Of a DNA stretch of 64,000 nt, positions 47,424 through 57,763 are shown one piece after another; position 1 is the first letter of the stretch, and every line of letters starts with the position of its first letter. This DNA comes from Anniella stebbinsi (Eukaryota > Chordata > Lepidosauria > Squamata > Anniellidae), in contig JARDYH010000001.1 of the NCBI GenBank assembly GCA_029215795.1, positions 196,919,654 through 196,983,653 of the forward strand, in the 5' to 3' direction. The notes beneath the pieces are model-generated. The model made no database searches. It was not told the DNA's origin and saw only the letters and a program-made list of their open reading frames with translations. The translations under genes were made by a program, and so were the position numbers.

Positions 47424-47534
47424 CTTTCCCGTTCCTCCTTCATCTTTTCTAGGTCCTCTTCTCTGAGAGTGCCAGGCTTGGGGTTTCCCTTCTGATCACT
47501 TTTTGGGCCTTTATCCTCTTTTCTCTTGCCAAAC
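47424..47534 (-). CDS. PARD3B: PARD3B internal exon (111 nt, phase 2-2)
   Basis: It encodes a lysine/glutamate-rich segment of the PARD3B C-terminal half. On the minus strand a CTAAT branch-like site lies in TGTCCTAATTTGTTGATCAG, the acceptor AG precedes 47534, and the donor GTGAGC starts at 47423. It has one base of a split Arg codon, 36 codons and two bases of the next split Arg codon. It begins FGKRKEDKGPKSDQKGNPKP and ends LREEDLEKMKEERE; joined to the 27460-27756 exon it reads ERERIGAKHQEL. FGK-KEDKG and MKEERER are familiar from the PARD3/PARD3B family. The segment is highly charged and probably helical at its end. Length is a multiple of three and both ends are phase 2, so skipping would keep the frame. 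A (UG)n tract sits 15 nt past the donor. Confidence 0.92.
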
Positions 47535-48378
47535 CTGATCAACAAATTAGGACACGTCACATGAAAAGAGGGCAGAAATAGTAGGAAAAGTAAACAGCAG
47601 CCAAAACCCACACAGGGTGATTTACACCAGTACAGTATAATTTGGTTTTGCTTCAGCTATGACATCTGAAATGGAGCTGATACACTATTCAATAAACTAA
47701 AAATTCCTCAGAGTATGAATTAACTAATTTCCCATACACTTGGAGCTTAATTTTTTTCCCAAGAGACTATGAGTCATGTATGCTAGAGATTTCTTAAGAT
47801 GCTAAATGAATGGGGTTTTCAATGCTAACTATTATTAGCATAAATTTTAACACAGCTGAGGGGGGTGTTCTTCATTCCCTAAGGGCAGTTTGCGTGTAAG
47901 TAATCCTTGGAAGCGTTCAAGCCAATGCAAAGAACTTTACTCTCCTCGGTACAAGTTGCTACTCCATCATGCACATTTTTGATTATGCTCAACCTACCTT
48001 TCAAACAAAGGTAAAGCATAGTTAGTGTCAAAATAAATGGTGCTACGCTCTATGGACAAAACAGTGCTAATTCAGGAAAACCTTGCAAAACCCAATTGCT
48101 CCTTTTCATTATAAACAAACAACAAACTGCATGCGATAATTACTTAAAGGTACTGCAAAAAGTGGTTTTCTCCCCACGGCATAAAATACTAAGTCGTATG
48201 GAACAGAAGAACACATTTTTATATCAAAGCTAATGGCTGCAGTTGGAATTATATAGAAAAATGTAACGGTTTAGATTAATAATTAACCTTAATGATTAAT
48301 AATTGTACTGGCTCAATGTGAAAATTGAGTTGTTCCTTTGAAAATTTCACGAAGTCCATATAACGATACAGTATAGGG
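47535..48378 (-). other. PARD3B: PARD3B intron upstream of the 111-nt exon
   Basis: This is intron through which transcription reaches the exon. No additional exon or repeat was recognised in this part. The intron continues to the right edge of the window. Confidence 0.6.
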
Positions 48379-48692
48379 CAAGGGTGGTCAGCTGCGAGAG
48401 ATCTGGTGGCATTTCACCCCCCCGACACCCCCCACATTGGCCACAGTTCACACCCTTCCCAAATCACCGGTTTATTACCAAATTTCAGTGACAATCTGCT
48501 CCATGGTGCTACAGGTCACCAGAAGGGTCAAATTTCTCTCATTTCCAACCTAAATTTAACCTTTTTGGTGCTCTATAGCCCCAATGGATGCCATTTCTTT
48601 TCATCAAAAATCGGAGGCACCAGAGGAACGCCAGTGGGAAATGCCAAGGGCCACATGAGACACGCGGGAAGCAGCATGTTTACCCATCTCTG
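48379..48692. mobile_element. hAT MITE (314 bp)
   Basis: The left end is CAAGGGTGGTCAGCTGC. The right end reverse-complemented is CAGAGATGGGTAAACATGC. Flanks GTATAGGG (48371-48378) and GTCTAGGA (48693-48700) agree at 6 of 8 positions, consistent with a decayed hAT target duplication. No coding capacity. Confidence 0.6.
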
Positions 48693-48814
48693 GTCTAGGA
48701 TTTAAAATAAAGGAATGCAAATTACATGCAAAATACAAATGGACCTGGTATTTATTAAAATGCATCAGTGGGCGTGTACTGCAGAATTGTAATTTGATTT
48801 CATACTTATTTTAC

Positions 48815-49300
48815 TTATCTATTTATTTAAATCTTTTTTGGCTGACATTTAGGGCAAGGCCCTCCCAATGCAGCTTCCATATAACATATAGCATATAAAA
48901 TGTAATATATAACATAAACAGAGTATAACTATAAAATACCATTGCAATTTAGGAAAAACCTACCCTGGAAAACAATAGCCTGCAATAATACTAACAATAA
49001 TGATAAAAAATAGCCACAATCGCAACAACAGGTGGGCATCACACCATTAAAATCAGCTAAAAGACTTTAAAGCAATTTAAGTATCATTTCAGCCGGCGGT
49101 TTCTTGATATATTTAAGACAAAGCAACTTCAAACAAAGGTGTTTCTTTTTAAATGCATGTGAAGGCCTGTATGGATGGGTTCATGTACACTTCAAGTGGG
49201 AGAGAGTTTTAATTTTGGGGCCACCACTCGGAAAGGCCCATCTTTTGTGCCTGTCAAGCTAATTGATCTCATCAGGGGGCCTCTGAGCAGGGTCTCAAAA
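48815..49300 (-). mobile_element. L2-type LINE, 3' end (old)
   Basis: It starts with 'tttatctatttatttaaatc', a 3' tail complement, followed by A-rich UTR complement. It ends with 'ggggccaccactcggaaagg' and 'tcatcagggggcctctgag', corresponding to the RT C-terminal end of this LINE group. Heavily diverged. Confidence 0.6.
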
Positions 49301-49459
49301 AAACGTACTGAAAAGCACAGGGGTCCCCAACCTTTTTGGACCGGTGGACACATTTGGGAATTTGAGAAACTGCTGTGGGCACCACCACAAAATGGCTCCA
49401 ACAGTATTAAGCAAGTCACATAATGGCTGCTGTGGGAGGCCTGGCTAGTCAAAAGTGAA

Positions 49460-49740
49460 CTAAAGAGGTTGGGGAGAGAATTAGTGAGGCTAGAGGCTGG
49501 GCAGGAGGGGGAAATAGGCAAGGCAAAGGGATAGAGGGGGGAGAAAGAGCAAGGCCAGAGGCTGAGAGTGGGAAGAAACAGTGTGGTAAAAGGGGTGAGG
49601 AGAGACAGAGCAAGGCTAGAGATTGGGAAGGGAGGGAAATAGCAACAAAAGTGGTTGGGGAGGGGACAAATAGCAAGACTAGAGGCTGGGAGTGGAGAGA
49701 GAGCAAGAGAGAGAGAGCAAAGGGGAAAGGTCTGTATGGG
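49460..49740. repeat. purine-rich degenerate minisatellite (unit roughly 50-60 bp)
   Basis: 'agcaaggctagaggctggga' and close variants recur about five times (near 49487, 49548, 49609, 49672), separated by 'aaagggg' and 'gggagg' blocks. More than 85% A/G on the plus strand. Confidence 0.7.
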
Positions 49741-49799
49741 TGGAGGTTTGGGTGGGACCAGAAAGCAACTCTTTTCTTCTCTGCCTGCCTGCCTGCCTG

Positions 49800-50165
49800 C
49801 CTACAGCCTGGCTACAGTTACCTACGCTCTGATAAACTCTCGTCTGGACTATTGCAATGCGTTATACGTGGGGCTGCCTTTGAAAACAGTCCGGAAACTT
49901 TAACTGGTACGAAACAGGGCAGCCAGACGGTTAACGGGGACTGGCCAATGAGACCATATTACGCCAGTCCTTTTCCAGCTTCACTGGCTGCCAGTCCGGG
50001 TCTGGGCCTAATTCAAAGTGCTGGTATTAACATTCAAAGCCCTAAACGGCTTGGGGTCAGGTTATCTGAAGGAACGCCTCCTCCCATATGTACCTGCCCG
50101 GACTCTAAGATCATCCTCGGGGGTCCTTCTCCATGAGCCCCTGCTGTGGCACCCCGGCTGTGGAA
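49800..50165 (+). mobile_element. L2-type LINE, RT C-terminal fragment
   Basis: 'gtctggactattgcaatgcg' encodes the LDYCNA motif, followed by 'ttatacgtggggctgccttt' (LYVGLP) and an LHWLPV-like stretch with stops. It lacks a 3' UTR, being replaced at about 50165 by a different element. A (CTGC)n run precedes it (49778-49801). Confidence 0.75.
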
Positions 50166-50530
50166 TGGAAACGCGGGCAACTTGAGAGAGAATAAAACGT
50201 TGAACATCTTAAAAGGAGAAATATTGGCCATACAATTGAGGCTATTCATATTAGAAAGCCCAGGCCATGAAATTTGGATACGCAGTATTTGGCTTTGCAG
50301 TTCCTGTAAAGGTCACTGAAGAAGGCACAAGAAGTGTTGAAACGCGTTTGACCATCAATCTATTCTTGTTTATTTTATCATTGTATTAAATTATATGTAC
50401 ATTTATATTACTTGCTTTTACCATTTTTCAATGTGTTACAATTTATTTATAGATTATTGAATATTTGTTGTTTAAATACTATTCCTTAACTGGTTGTTTG
50501 GACAGTATCTTTTGTTAAGGAGAAACACTC
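50166..50530 (+). mobile_element. Penelope-like element fragment (putative)
   Basis: The AT-rich segment carries a complete hammerhead-like fold (50311-50353). Hammerhead ribozymes are known in the terminal repeats of Penelope-like elements. No RT or GIY-YIG frame is present here. The class rests on the ribozyme and is an inference. Confidence 0.4.
50311..50353 (+). ncRNA. hammerhead-ribozyme-like motif, minimal type I
   Basis: All core parts occur in order. Stem I is GGTCA (50311-50315) pairing with TGACC (50349-50353). The core is CTGAAGA (50316-50322). After one extra A, stem II is GGCAC (50324-50328) pairing with GTGTT (50334-50338), loop AAGAA. GAA follows (50339-50341). A minimal stem III is AC/GT around GC (50342-50347). 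The NUH site is GTT, giving predicted cleavage after 50348. Short self-complementary stem III (ACGCGT) is typical of retroelement hammerheads, which often act as dimers. Weak points are the unpaired A after CUGAAGA and two G-U pairs in stem II. Confidence 0.7.
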
Positions 50531-50593
50531 ATTGTTTTACAGGGTCCCAGTAGGTGCCAGGGTCCCCACAGACACCACACTAGAGACCCCCTG

Positions 50594-51789
50594 CTTTAAA
50601 TAACCTGGCCTCAAACCAGGATATTCTTAACCAAATATCACAACTTTGGAAACATCTGGAGCAGGCTTTGTTTGGTACGAACAAAAAATGCCATAGGACG
50701 TTTTTAGTATTCAGTATTTACATAGTCCAACACATGTGGAATATTTCATCATTCATCTACCATTCATCCCTAATGAAATCTCTGTAAGAAAAAGTAGTCA
50801 TCTTTCACAATATTAGACATTAGAATGGATTTCAACCACTGTCTTCCTTGGTCCAAATCCTACTTTCTGTCTTCTTGACCCTTACATAAATCCAGGAGTC
50901 CTAAAAATGTATCAAATAAGCACGTTTCATATTTATCAGCATAATCTTTAGGTGATTTTTCAATTCGCTTTGCGCCTGTCTAAAAATGTTCTTTTATTCA
51001 TTAAGCAGCTCTCTGTGGCCTCCAGCATGTTGGCTGAACTATATTTCTCTGGTCTATTGGCATTTCTCCAGTGACCAACACTGAAATCCTGGGTTTCATT
51101 GCAACCTTATATAACTCAAATTACTAATGAATTCAAGCAGCAAGACTACAGTGCAACACAGTTAGCCTCTAAAAGGCAACATGCTACCATAGACAGGTTC
51201 ATGAGTGTTCGCTGCAGACCAAAAAGCTTTCCCCAGAAAAAGAGAATGCACATCTCCGTGTGTGTACGACATTTGTACAAGGAGGATATCCTCATGAACA
51301 TATGGAGTTTGTGTGGTGGAAGGAACTCATGTACAGAGAAGAGAAGACTTTGAAATGAGTAGGAGCAGAGTAGGAATGAGTAGATTGGAAGCATTTTCAA
51401 AATGATGTGCATAGGTATGACATTCCTCTAGAGCCTCTCACGATGATTGCATGGATCATCATGGATCTTGGATCTTCCCTGACCCAGCCCTCCCTGCCAC
51501 TGTGAAAATCAACGGCTCCTTCTCGCAAGGTCGGTGTTGCAATTGCAGGAGGGGAGGAAAGGGATAGTTTGTGGGGTAGGACACAAGTCTCCATGGATTC
51601 ACAAGCCTCTTAAGCTCCTGCTTAAGCTCCAGGGCTGTGCAGAGCTGGTAATATGCCCAGGCCAGATGGGAAGTGTGTGCCCCCCCCCACTTCAAACTGC
51701 TCATAAAGTATTTTTTAATCAGTGGCACTGATTCAGTGATAAATACATATATGAACTAGAACGATTTATAAAAAAGGTAATGGGAAGCA
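50594..51789. other. intronic sequence without recognised features
   Basis: No exon, RNA gene or clear terminal repeats. The overlapping frames at 51099-51412 and 51459-51731 lack splice sites and family resemblance. Confidence 0.4.
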
Positions 51790-52310
51790 CTTTTATTAAA
51801 GAAATGCTTTACATGCTTTTCTTTGGGCAAGTCCATCAATAACAACAGTAAAATCAAGCAACTTTGCCTTGTCACTGTTAATGTTCAAAACTGCTAGTCC
51901 ATTCAAACGATCTTGTACCATTGTGGACCGAAAGTATGACTTGATACGTTTTAGGACACTGAAGCTCTTCTCATTAGAGGCCACTGTTGCTGGCAATGTC
52001 AGAAAAAATGCGCAACGCGATGAGGACATTTGTGAAAACATTGCCCAATCCCAAGTTCAATATTTCGCCATAAATTTTCTTCGGTAAAACACCATCGATT
52101 TTGAAATTCACATCAAAAATTCTTTTAAGAAGTAGCACTTCACTCTGAATGTCAGTTGAAATATGACTTTGATATCGCAGCTGGAACTGAATAGTTTTTT
52201 GTGACAACTCATTCTCATCTAGCTGCTTAAAGTGCCACAAAAAATCAAAAAGTCCAAAAATGTCCTTGATTGCAGAAAAGCGACGTGAAAGGCCACCGAT
52301 AACAACATCA
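51790..52310 (-). pseudogene. hAT-type transposase C-terminal fragment, frameshifted
   Basis: Minus-strand frames read GLSRRFSAIKDIFGLFDFLW then FKQLDENELSQKTIQFQLRY and IFDVNFKIDGVLPKKIYGEI (to about 52000), and in the next frame FFLTLPATVASNEKSFSVLK, RIKSYFRSTMVQDRLNGLAV and LNINSDK. The TLP-TVAS-E-SFS-LK-IK pattern followed by RS-M-Q-RL is the hAT C-terminal dimerisation domain. It resembles the ZMYM/DUF4371-type hAT proteins. The frame breaks at a T-run near 52003-52010, consistent with a single-base insertion. The N-terminal zinc finger and catalytic DDE parts are missing. Inactive. Confidence 0.8.
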
Positions 52311-52319
52311 GCGTAAGCT

Positions 52320-52584
52320 GGGGGGGACCTCCTCGTCGGAGTGCCCCCTCAAAATCGTGGGCCCCGGGCCAACTGGCCCCACTGCCCCCCCCCCCCGCCC
52401 TGCCCTGCTCCTGCCTGTGGCCACAGCTAGGTAAGGGAGATAGATGGGCTCAGAAGCCTCTCTAACCTAAAATGCATTAAAGAAGGACCAAGGGACAAAA
52501 AACTTCCGTCCTTCCTCCCTCCCACCCTGCAAGGCTCTTACTTGACAGGGCGTAGGATGCACGGAAGTCTAATGGCCATCTAAC

Positions 52585-52585
<1 letters not shown>
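52320..52585. other. C-rich sequence next to the transposase remnant
   Basis: Contains 'gggccccgggccaactggcc' and a polyC run (about 52386-52396). It may be the flank or 3' region of the hAT relic; no end could be set. Confidence 0.35.

Positions 52586-52620
<35 letters not shown>
52586..52620. repeat. (TG)n microsatellite
   Basis: About 17 TG dinucleotides. Confidence 0.95.
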
Positions 52621-52622
<2 letters not shown>

Positions 52623-53214
52623 TGTGAGAACACAGATTGACAACTCATTGCTTCTTACTGTATTTTGTGATGCTTATACTTTTGTAGATTCTTAAAAGAT
52701 GCGCAACTAAGAAAGTCCTGGAATGTATTGTTTTAGGACTCCCTCACTTGTTATAAAACAACTAAGAAATGTCTTACATACTCCTCCTCTCTTTGCAAGC
52801 AGACTTGGAAAAGGATCTGCTCCCTGTAAAGCCCCCTACACCTGCTTTCAGTGGTTCCACGTCTTCCACCCTTGGTCGCAAAGACAGGCCTTTCTTTGAA
52901 TGGAAAGTTCTTGCCTGCCTTTGTTCAGACAAATTGTGCCTTGGTTTTCCATACTTGTTACCAAGTGCAGTGTTGTTGAGCATAAGGAATGGCGTTAAAG
53001 GAGCAACAGAGAAACGAAACTAAAAAACACAAAGAAAGCATGAACGATAGCTTCACTGTGGGAAAAGCACGGATTTTCACGTTCCGTCTAATGTCTCAAG
53101 ATAGAAGGGAGAAGCACTCATCCGTAGAGAAGAGCCCCTTTCCCTTGAAAGACCATCAGAAGAGGAAGGCATTTGAAGATACTCCAGATCAACAGACACT
53201 CCCCCTAGCTACTT

Positions 53215-53455
53215 CCTGGAGGATAAGGCTATCAATGGCTACTAGTCATAATGTCTATATATTATCCCCAGTATGAGTGGTGATATGTCTCTCAATACCA
53301 GTTACTAGGGAACATGAGCAGGAGGAGGGTGCTGTTACATTCATGCCCTGCTTGTGGGCTTCCCATAAGTAACTGGTTTGCCATTGTGGGTACGAAAATG
53401 CTGGACTAGATAGGTCTTTCATCGGATCCAGCAAGACTCTGCTTATGCTCTATTG
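53215..53455 (+). mobile_element. CR1-type LINE, 3' UTR
   Basis: 'atcaatggctactagtcata', 'ccagttactagggaacatga', 'ccctgcttgtgggcttccca' and 'gctggactagataggtcttt' match, in order and reversed, the 3' part of the copy at 33907-34180. Only the untranslated end is present. Confidence 0.8.
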
Positions 53456-53713
53456 TGCACTGGGGTAAATCAAGAGTAAGTGGAAAAATATTTGAGCTTC
53501 CAAGAGGGCCCAGGAACCGGAAATGTTGTGTGTTGCTGACAGAAAGAGGGGTGTTCTGGAAAAGTACAGGGCTGTGAGCTGCAGGGTGGAGGTGTTGAAG
53601 AATCATGCATATCCTGAAAAGTACAAATCACAGCAAGATTTAAAAGCCTCCTCTTGAAATTTACAAAAAAAAAAAAAAAAGCGTTGCATTTTAAGAGCAT
53701 TTGTTGTGAATTC

Positions 53714-53731
53714 TACACACACACACACACA
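53714..53731. repeat. (AC)n microsatellite
   Basis: Nine AC dinucleotides, preceded by a poly(A) run at about 53665-53681. Confidence 0.85.
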
Positions 53732-53734
53732 GGC

Positions 53735-54340
53735 CCCATCTTGACGGCGGCGCGTTGGTGCCAGGATGCCTTGGGCTCTCGCACTCCTTCCCGGCATCTG
53801 TACGGGAAGAAGCACCAGTGTGGAGTTGCCGCCGCTGCCGTGCTAAACACCGGGGAGGGGAGAGGAACGGGGCAGCCAGAGGGAGAGGAAGGGAGGGGTG
53901 CGAACCTGCTCACCTCCCTTTGGCTGCCTCGTTCCTCTCCCTCCCCAGTGCGGCGGCGGCAGCAACTCCCCACTCAGGGGGAACGGGGCAGCCAGAGGGA
54001 AGTCAGAGGGAGGTGAGCTGGTTTGGGCGCCATGCGTCCCTCTCTTCCTCCCCCTCCGTTTGTATAAAAAATGGGGGGAAGGAACCGGGCGGCCGGAGGG
54101 GGAGGAAGAAAGAGACACAGGGTGCTCGAATCGGCCTTCCTCCAGCCGATGACGACCAATCAACTGTCACCATCGGCTGTGCAGGCTCTGCAGGAAAAAA
54201 AAAGTCGGGGTAAGTGCCTGACTTTTTTACAGTGGAGTTTAGGGGTTTTGGCCTTGGATGACTTCTGAGTGGCGGCTGCGTCATGTGCATTACCTGCCGC
54301 CACTCCAAAACCACCGCAGGGAAAAGCTCCTCTCTAGAGG
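53735..54340. repeat. GC- and CpG-rich block with inverted and direct repeats
   Basis: The left arm near 53825-53885 (GTTGCCGCCGCTGCCGTGCT onward) is inverted at 53913-53966 (complement GTTGCTGCCGCCGCCGCACT). A third, direct copy of the 'gaacggggcagccagaggga' part starts at 53978. GTGGCGGC/GCCGCCAC forms a hairpin at about 54271-54302. It is CpG-island-like in composition, but the repeat structure favours a GC-rich MITE or satellite-like element. The many long frames on both strands are composition effects. Ends were not resolved. Confidence 0.55.
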
Positions 54341-54639
54341 TACCCATGCACGCACACACCTCCCTCACAATAACTAGAGATACCAATTGCCTTGAAATAC
54401 TGGGGGCGGGGGGAGAGGCGAGGGAAAAGCCATTGCCTGTTGTTCACCCCTGAAATGGTGGCCTTGGTAGTCAACTCTTTAACCAGAGAGTGCTAGTTCA
54501 ATGAGGAGAGAAGAGACTTAGAAAAACTATGTTATATTTAATACATTTTTAGCTATATAAAAAAGAATGGGAAAATAAAGAACATGATGGCCTCATACCA
54601 CACTCTACAGCGTTTTGGTGACACAGACCGAGGTTTGTA

Positions 54640-55230
54640 ACGCACTATTTATTTATTTATTGCATTTTTATACCGCCCCATAGCCGAAGCTCTCTGGGCG
54701 GTTCACAAAAATTAAAACCATGAAATCATTTTAAAAATATAAAACAAGCCACAATCTAAAAACACAACATAACATACAATATAAAAACACAACCAGAATA
54801 AAACCAAGCAGCAGGAATTAATACAGATTAAAATACAAATTTAAAACAGCAAGGATTAAAATTGAGTTAATTTAACTGTTAAAATACTGGGAGAATAAAA
54901 AGGTCTTCACCTGGCGACGAAAAGAGTACAAAGTAGGCGCCAGGCGAACCTCTCTGGGGAGCTCATTCCACAGCCGGGGTGCCACAGTGGAGAAAGCCTT
55001 CCTCCTAGGAGAAAGCCTCACTTCCTTTGGCAGGGGCTCACAGAGAAGGACCCCTGTAGATGATCTTAGGGTCCGGGCAGGTACATATGGGAGGAGGCGT
55101 TCCTTTAGATAACCTGGCCCCAAGCCGTTTAGGGCTTTAAATGTTAGTACCAGCACTTTGAATTGGGCCCGGACCTGGATCGGCAGCCAGTGAAGTTGGA
55201 AAAGGACTGGCGTAATATGAAGGCATCTAC
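54640..55230 (-). mobile_element. L2-type LINE, RT C-terminal end and 3' UTR
   Basis: It starts with a (TTTA)n complement and 'ccgaagctctctgggcggtt' at 54682. The minus frame 54872-55291 encodes LHWLPIQVRAQFKVLVLTFK, LNGLGPGYLKERL, RLWNELPREVRLAP and FRRQVKTFLFSQ. 5'-truncated relic of the L2 subfamily also seen at 49800. Confidence 0.82.
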
Positions 55231-56564
55231 AGCGAAAGGCATTAGAATGTTGTTTACAAAGGAAGGGCAATATTCCAAATGTGCTGTGCATACTAGAGGT
55301 GGGGATTCTCTTTTCTGTGACTTGCCATTAGAGAAGCAAAAATGGGTGAGTCGTCGTAATGTAAAAGCCAACATACGGTGTTTGAGAACAGGTTGTTTCG
55401 GTACGATAGATTCCCCCTTTCTGATATCAGCTTTAGCACCAAGACTCTGAAAAGAAGAAATGGCCCCCGTTCTACAGGCACACTTTTCGTCACAAGAGCA
55501 CAAATCAGTAGTTTATGCCATGGGGGTTTAAGCAGCATCTTACACATACCACCAACCCCCCCCCCCCAAATGTGCTCTCAAAAGAGGGGCACAGGCTGGT
55601 TCCGATGCACAGTATTTTGGGTATCAGCCTACTTCAGGTGCTATATAAGAACAACGGCCACCTCTGTCCTCCCCCAGCAGGAAATAGATTTCAAGAGTTT
55701 GAGGGAAGGAGCCCAGCAGACTCATGGGATCAAGCTTCAGGATTTTTTGTTTTTCAATGCAAAAATCTGGTTCCATCATTTGAATATCAAATGTGCAACT
55801 GCATAGAATAATATTTATTGTTATATGTTCCCATCTCTGATGTCAACAGAGGCAATATTTTTTTCTGTGCCAACTGTCCAGGCGATGCTAAGAGCTGATT
55901 ACTTACTCACCCCCACCCCATTGACATCATCTTTTCTTTGTTTCATTTTTAATTTTGAAGCAGGCTTAAAATGAACTTGCTGTTCTGTGAGCCTACTTTG
56001 TTGCTCCCGTGATGAATTTCTTACATGCAGGACCTAAAAGCGGTGGCCATGGTAACATTTCATTTCTGTGCTGAAGAGCCAGTTTCCACATCTCAAATGT
56101 GTTGATATTTACTTTGAGGATTAAAGAGCAGGGAGGTCTACGAAGTCCCCTGACTTCTAATGCAGGAAAAAACATCTGCTGGACAGAGTCCTAAGCAGAT
56201 TGCTAGCTAAATTCAGCAACTGGGAATTCTTTTGGTTAATTAGGTCTCCCGTATCAGTAGATGTCACTGGAGCTAACTGAGAACACAATGGTATTTGAAG
56301 CATTTAGTGGGAAAAGAACATTAATTCAAAAGGTCACAGTAATGGGGGGCGGGGAAACAAAAACAGAACTCACACTTAGATGGTGTCATCTGTAGAAGTG
56401 ATCTGCGTTTTGAACAACTCAAAGTGATTTGTAAATTTCACAGGACAAAAAAATACAGTGGGAGGTGGCGGAGACAGAGTAGCAGGAAATTCATCATCAT
56501 ACTTGCTGCTGTTTCAACTGTGACTGGCCTTTATCAATGTCGGGCTTTTTAAGACCCATAATTC
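55231..56564. other. intronic sequence without recognised features
   Basis: No exon or terminal repeats recognised; a polyC run lies at about 55557-55567. Confidence 0.4.
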
Positions 56565-56700
56565 ACAAGAGTAGGCAATCTGGTGCCCTCCAGATATTTT
56601 GGCCCTCAACTCCAATTGTCCCTGACCATTGGCTATTTTGGCTGGGTTTTATGGTAGCTGCAGTCCAAAACATTTGGAGGGCAACAGGTTGCCTGCCCCG
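56565..56700. mobile_element. palindromic hAT-like MITE (about 135 bp)
   Basis: The left end AGGCAATCTGGTGCCCTCCA and the reverse-complemented right end AGGCAACCTGTTGCCCTCCA are inverted copies, and the arms continue inward ('gatattttgg' / 'catttggagg'). The centre is 'attttggctgggttttatgg'. A diverged relative lies at 35566-35690. The target duplication is not clear. Confidence 0.7.
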
Positions 56701-57717
56701 ACCAATGGAAACAGCCTGCAGTCAATTAGACATGGCTGGCAACAAAAGGACTTCCTACTCTTTTCTATGTCGAGTGCCAAAGGGCTTGGCAAGAAAGCCT
56801 ATGGGTTATGTGGAGCCTTCAAGAAAGTGTGAGGCGAGAAAGTGTTTGACTTGGCAAGTAAAAGTGTTTAGGGAGGGAGGGAGCATTAAAACAACTAAAT
56901 TAGGTTGCTAGGAAAACCTAGAGTAGGTTTTTGAAAGACAGCCTGTTTCCTCTAGTTCTGAACTACATCTTCAAAGGTCTTCCCCTTCCTCTCCTTGATC
57001 TCTTACAGAATAATTGGGGGGGGGGAGGTTGGGAGGTGTGTTCATGTGACTCAGCTTCCCCTTCCTGTGGCATGGACTGCTGGGGTTTGACAAGACTGCT
57101 CAGCCTCTGGTGACGTGTCCTCCACCCCATCAGCCCCAGTGGGCACCAGCTACCACTGGCCAAATGCCTCCAGGTCAACAAGTTCCTGTCACTTTACGCT
57201 CCAGTTGCTGGTATATTTTGTAAGAGTAACAGGAAGGCCTGTTTTGTAAATTCATTGACTGACTGGCTGGGAGGAGGCAGAAGGTAATTCCAAATTTCCC
57301 TTTTGCTTTCCTCACAGCATCTGTTCCCCTACAGCCTTTCTCGATTTCCTAGCCCCACTTGCAACTGGCTCCTTTCTACACTTCCTTTCCAAACTAGAAA
57401 GGAAAAAGGTTAATTAAGACAACAAAACAAACAGACTGAGTTGTGAAGTGGAGCTGCTGCAAGAAGGGAAGAAAAATCTGGAGTGGATTTCTTTGGAAGA
57501 GAGGGGAAGGCTATGTCTCCTTGTTCTTTTAACCCTGGTTTTAAAAACAGATCCTTTCTGTACTATGGCTTGCCTGGGGAGTGGGAGCAACGCTGGATTT
57601 TCCAAAAGACCAACAGAGGGGACTCAGGCTTCTGAGGAATAATACCATGTTGCACCATTAGCCTCCTTAATTTTGCAAGTTGGGCAAGCTGCCACTTGCT
57701 GGGTGGAAAGGGAACAC
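56701..57717. other. intronic sequence without recognised features
   Basis: No exon or transposon ends recognised; a poly-G run lies near 57016-57027. Confidence 0.4.
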
Positions 57718-57763
57718 TCTGGGCACGTTCGGATGACACAATAGCCAACCCTGCCTTCATAGG

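Larger units (their letters stand above)
49318..50593. mobile_element. hAT-like composite element carrying a minisatellite, an L2 fragment and a Penelope-like segment
   Basis: The left end CAGGGGTCCCCAACCTTTTT and the right end GAGACCCCCTG (reverse complement CAGGGGGTCTC) look like the two termini of one hAT family. The left part repeats the element at 3065-3200. Between them lie a purine-rich minisatellite (49460-49740), an L2 piece (49800-50165) and a Penelope-like piece with a hammerhead motif (50166-50530). The 8-bp flanks do not match, so one continuous insertion is not proven. Confidence 0.5.

Noticed and set aside
54271..54302. Hairpin considered as a Helitron 3' end
   Set aside because: No CTRR terminus at the right distance after the hairpin and no TC 5' end seen.
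53654..54386. Several overlapping reading frames over 100 codons on both strands
   Set aside because: They lie in a GC-rich block with inverted repeats; arginine/glycine/serine-rich composition, no splice sites and no family motifs.
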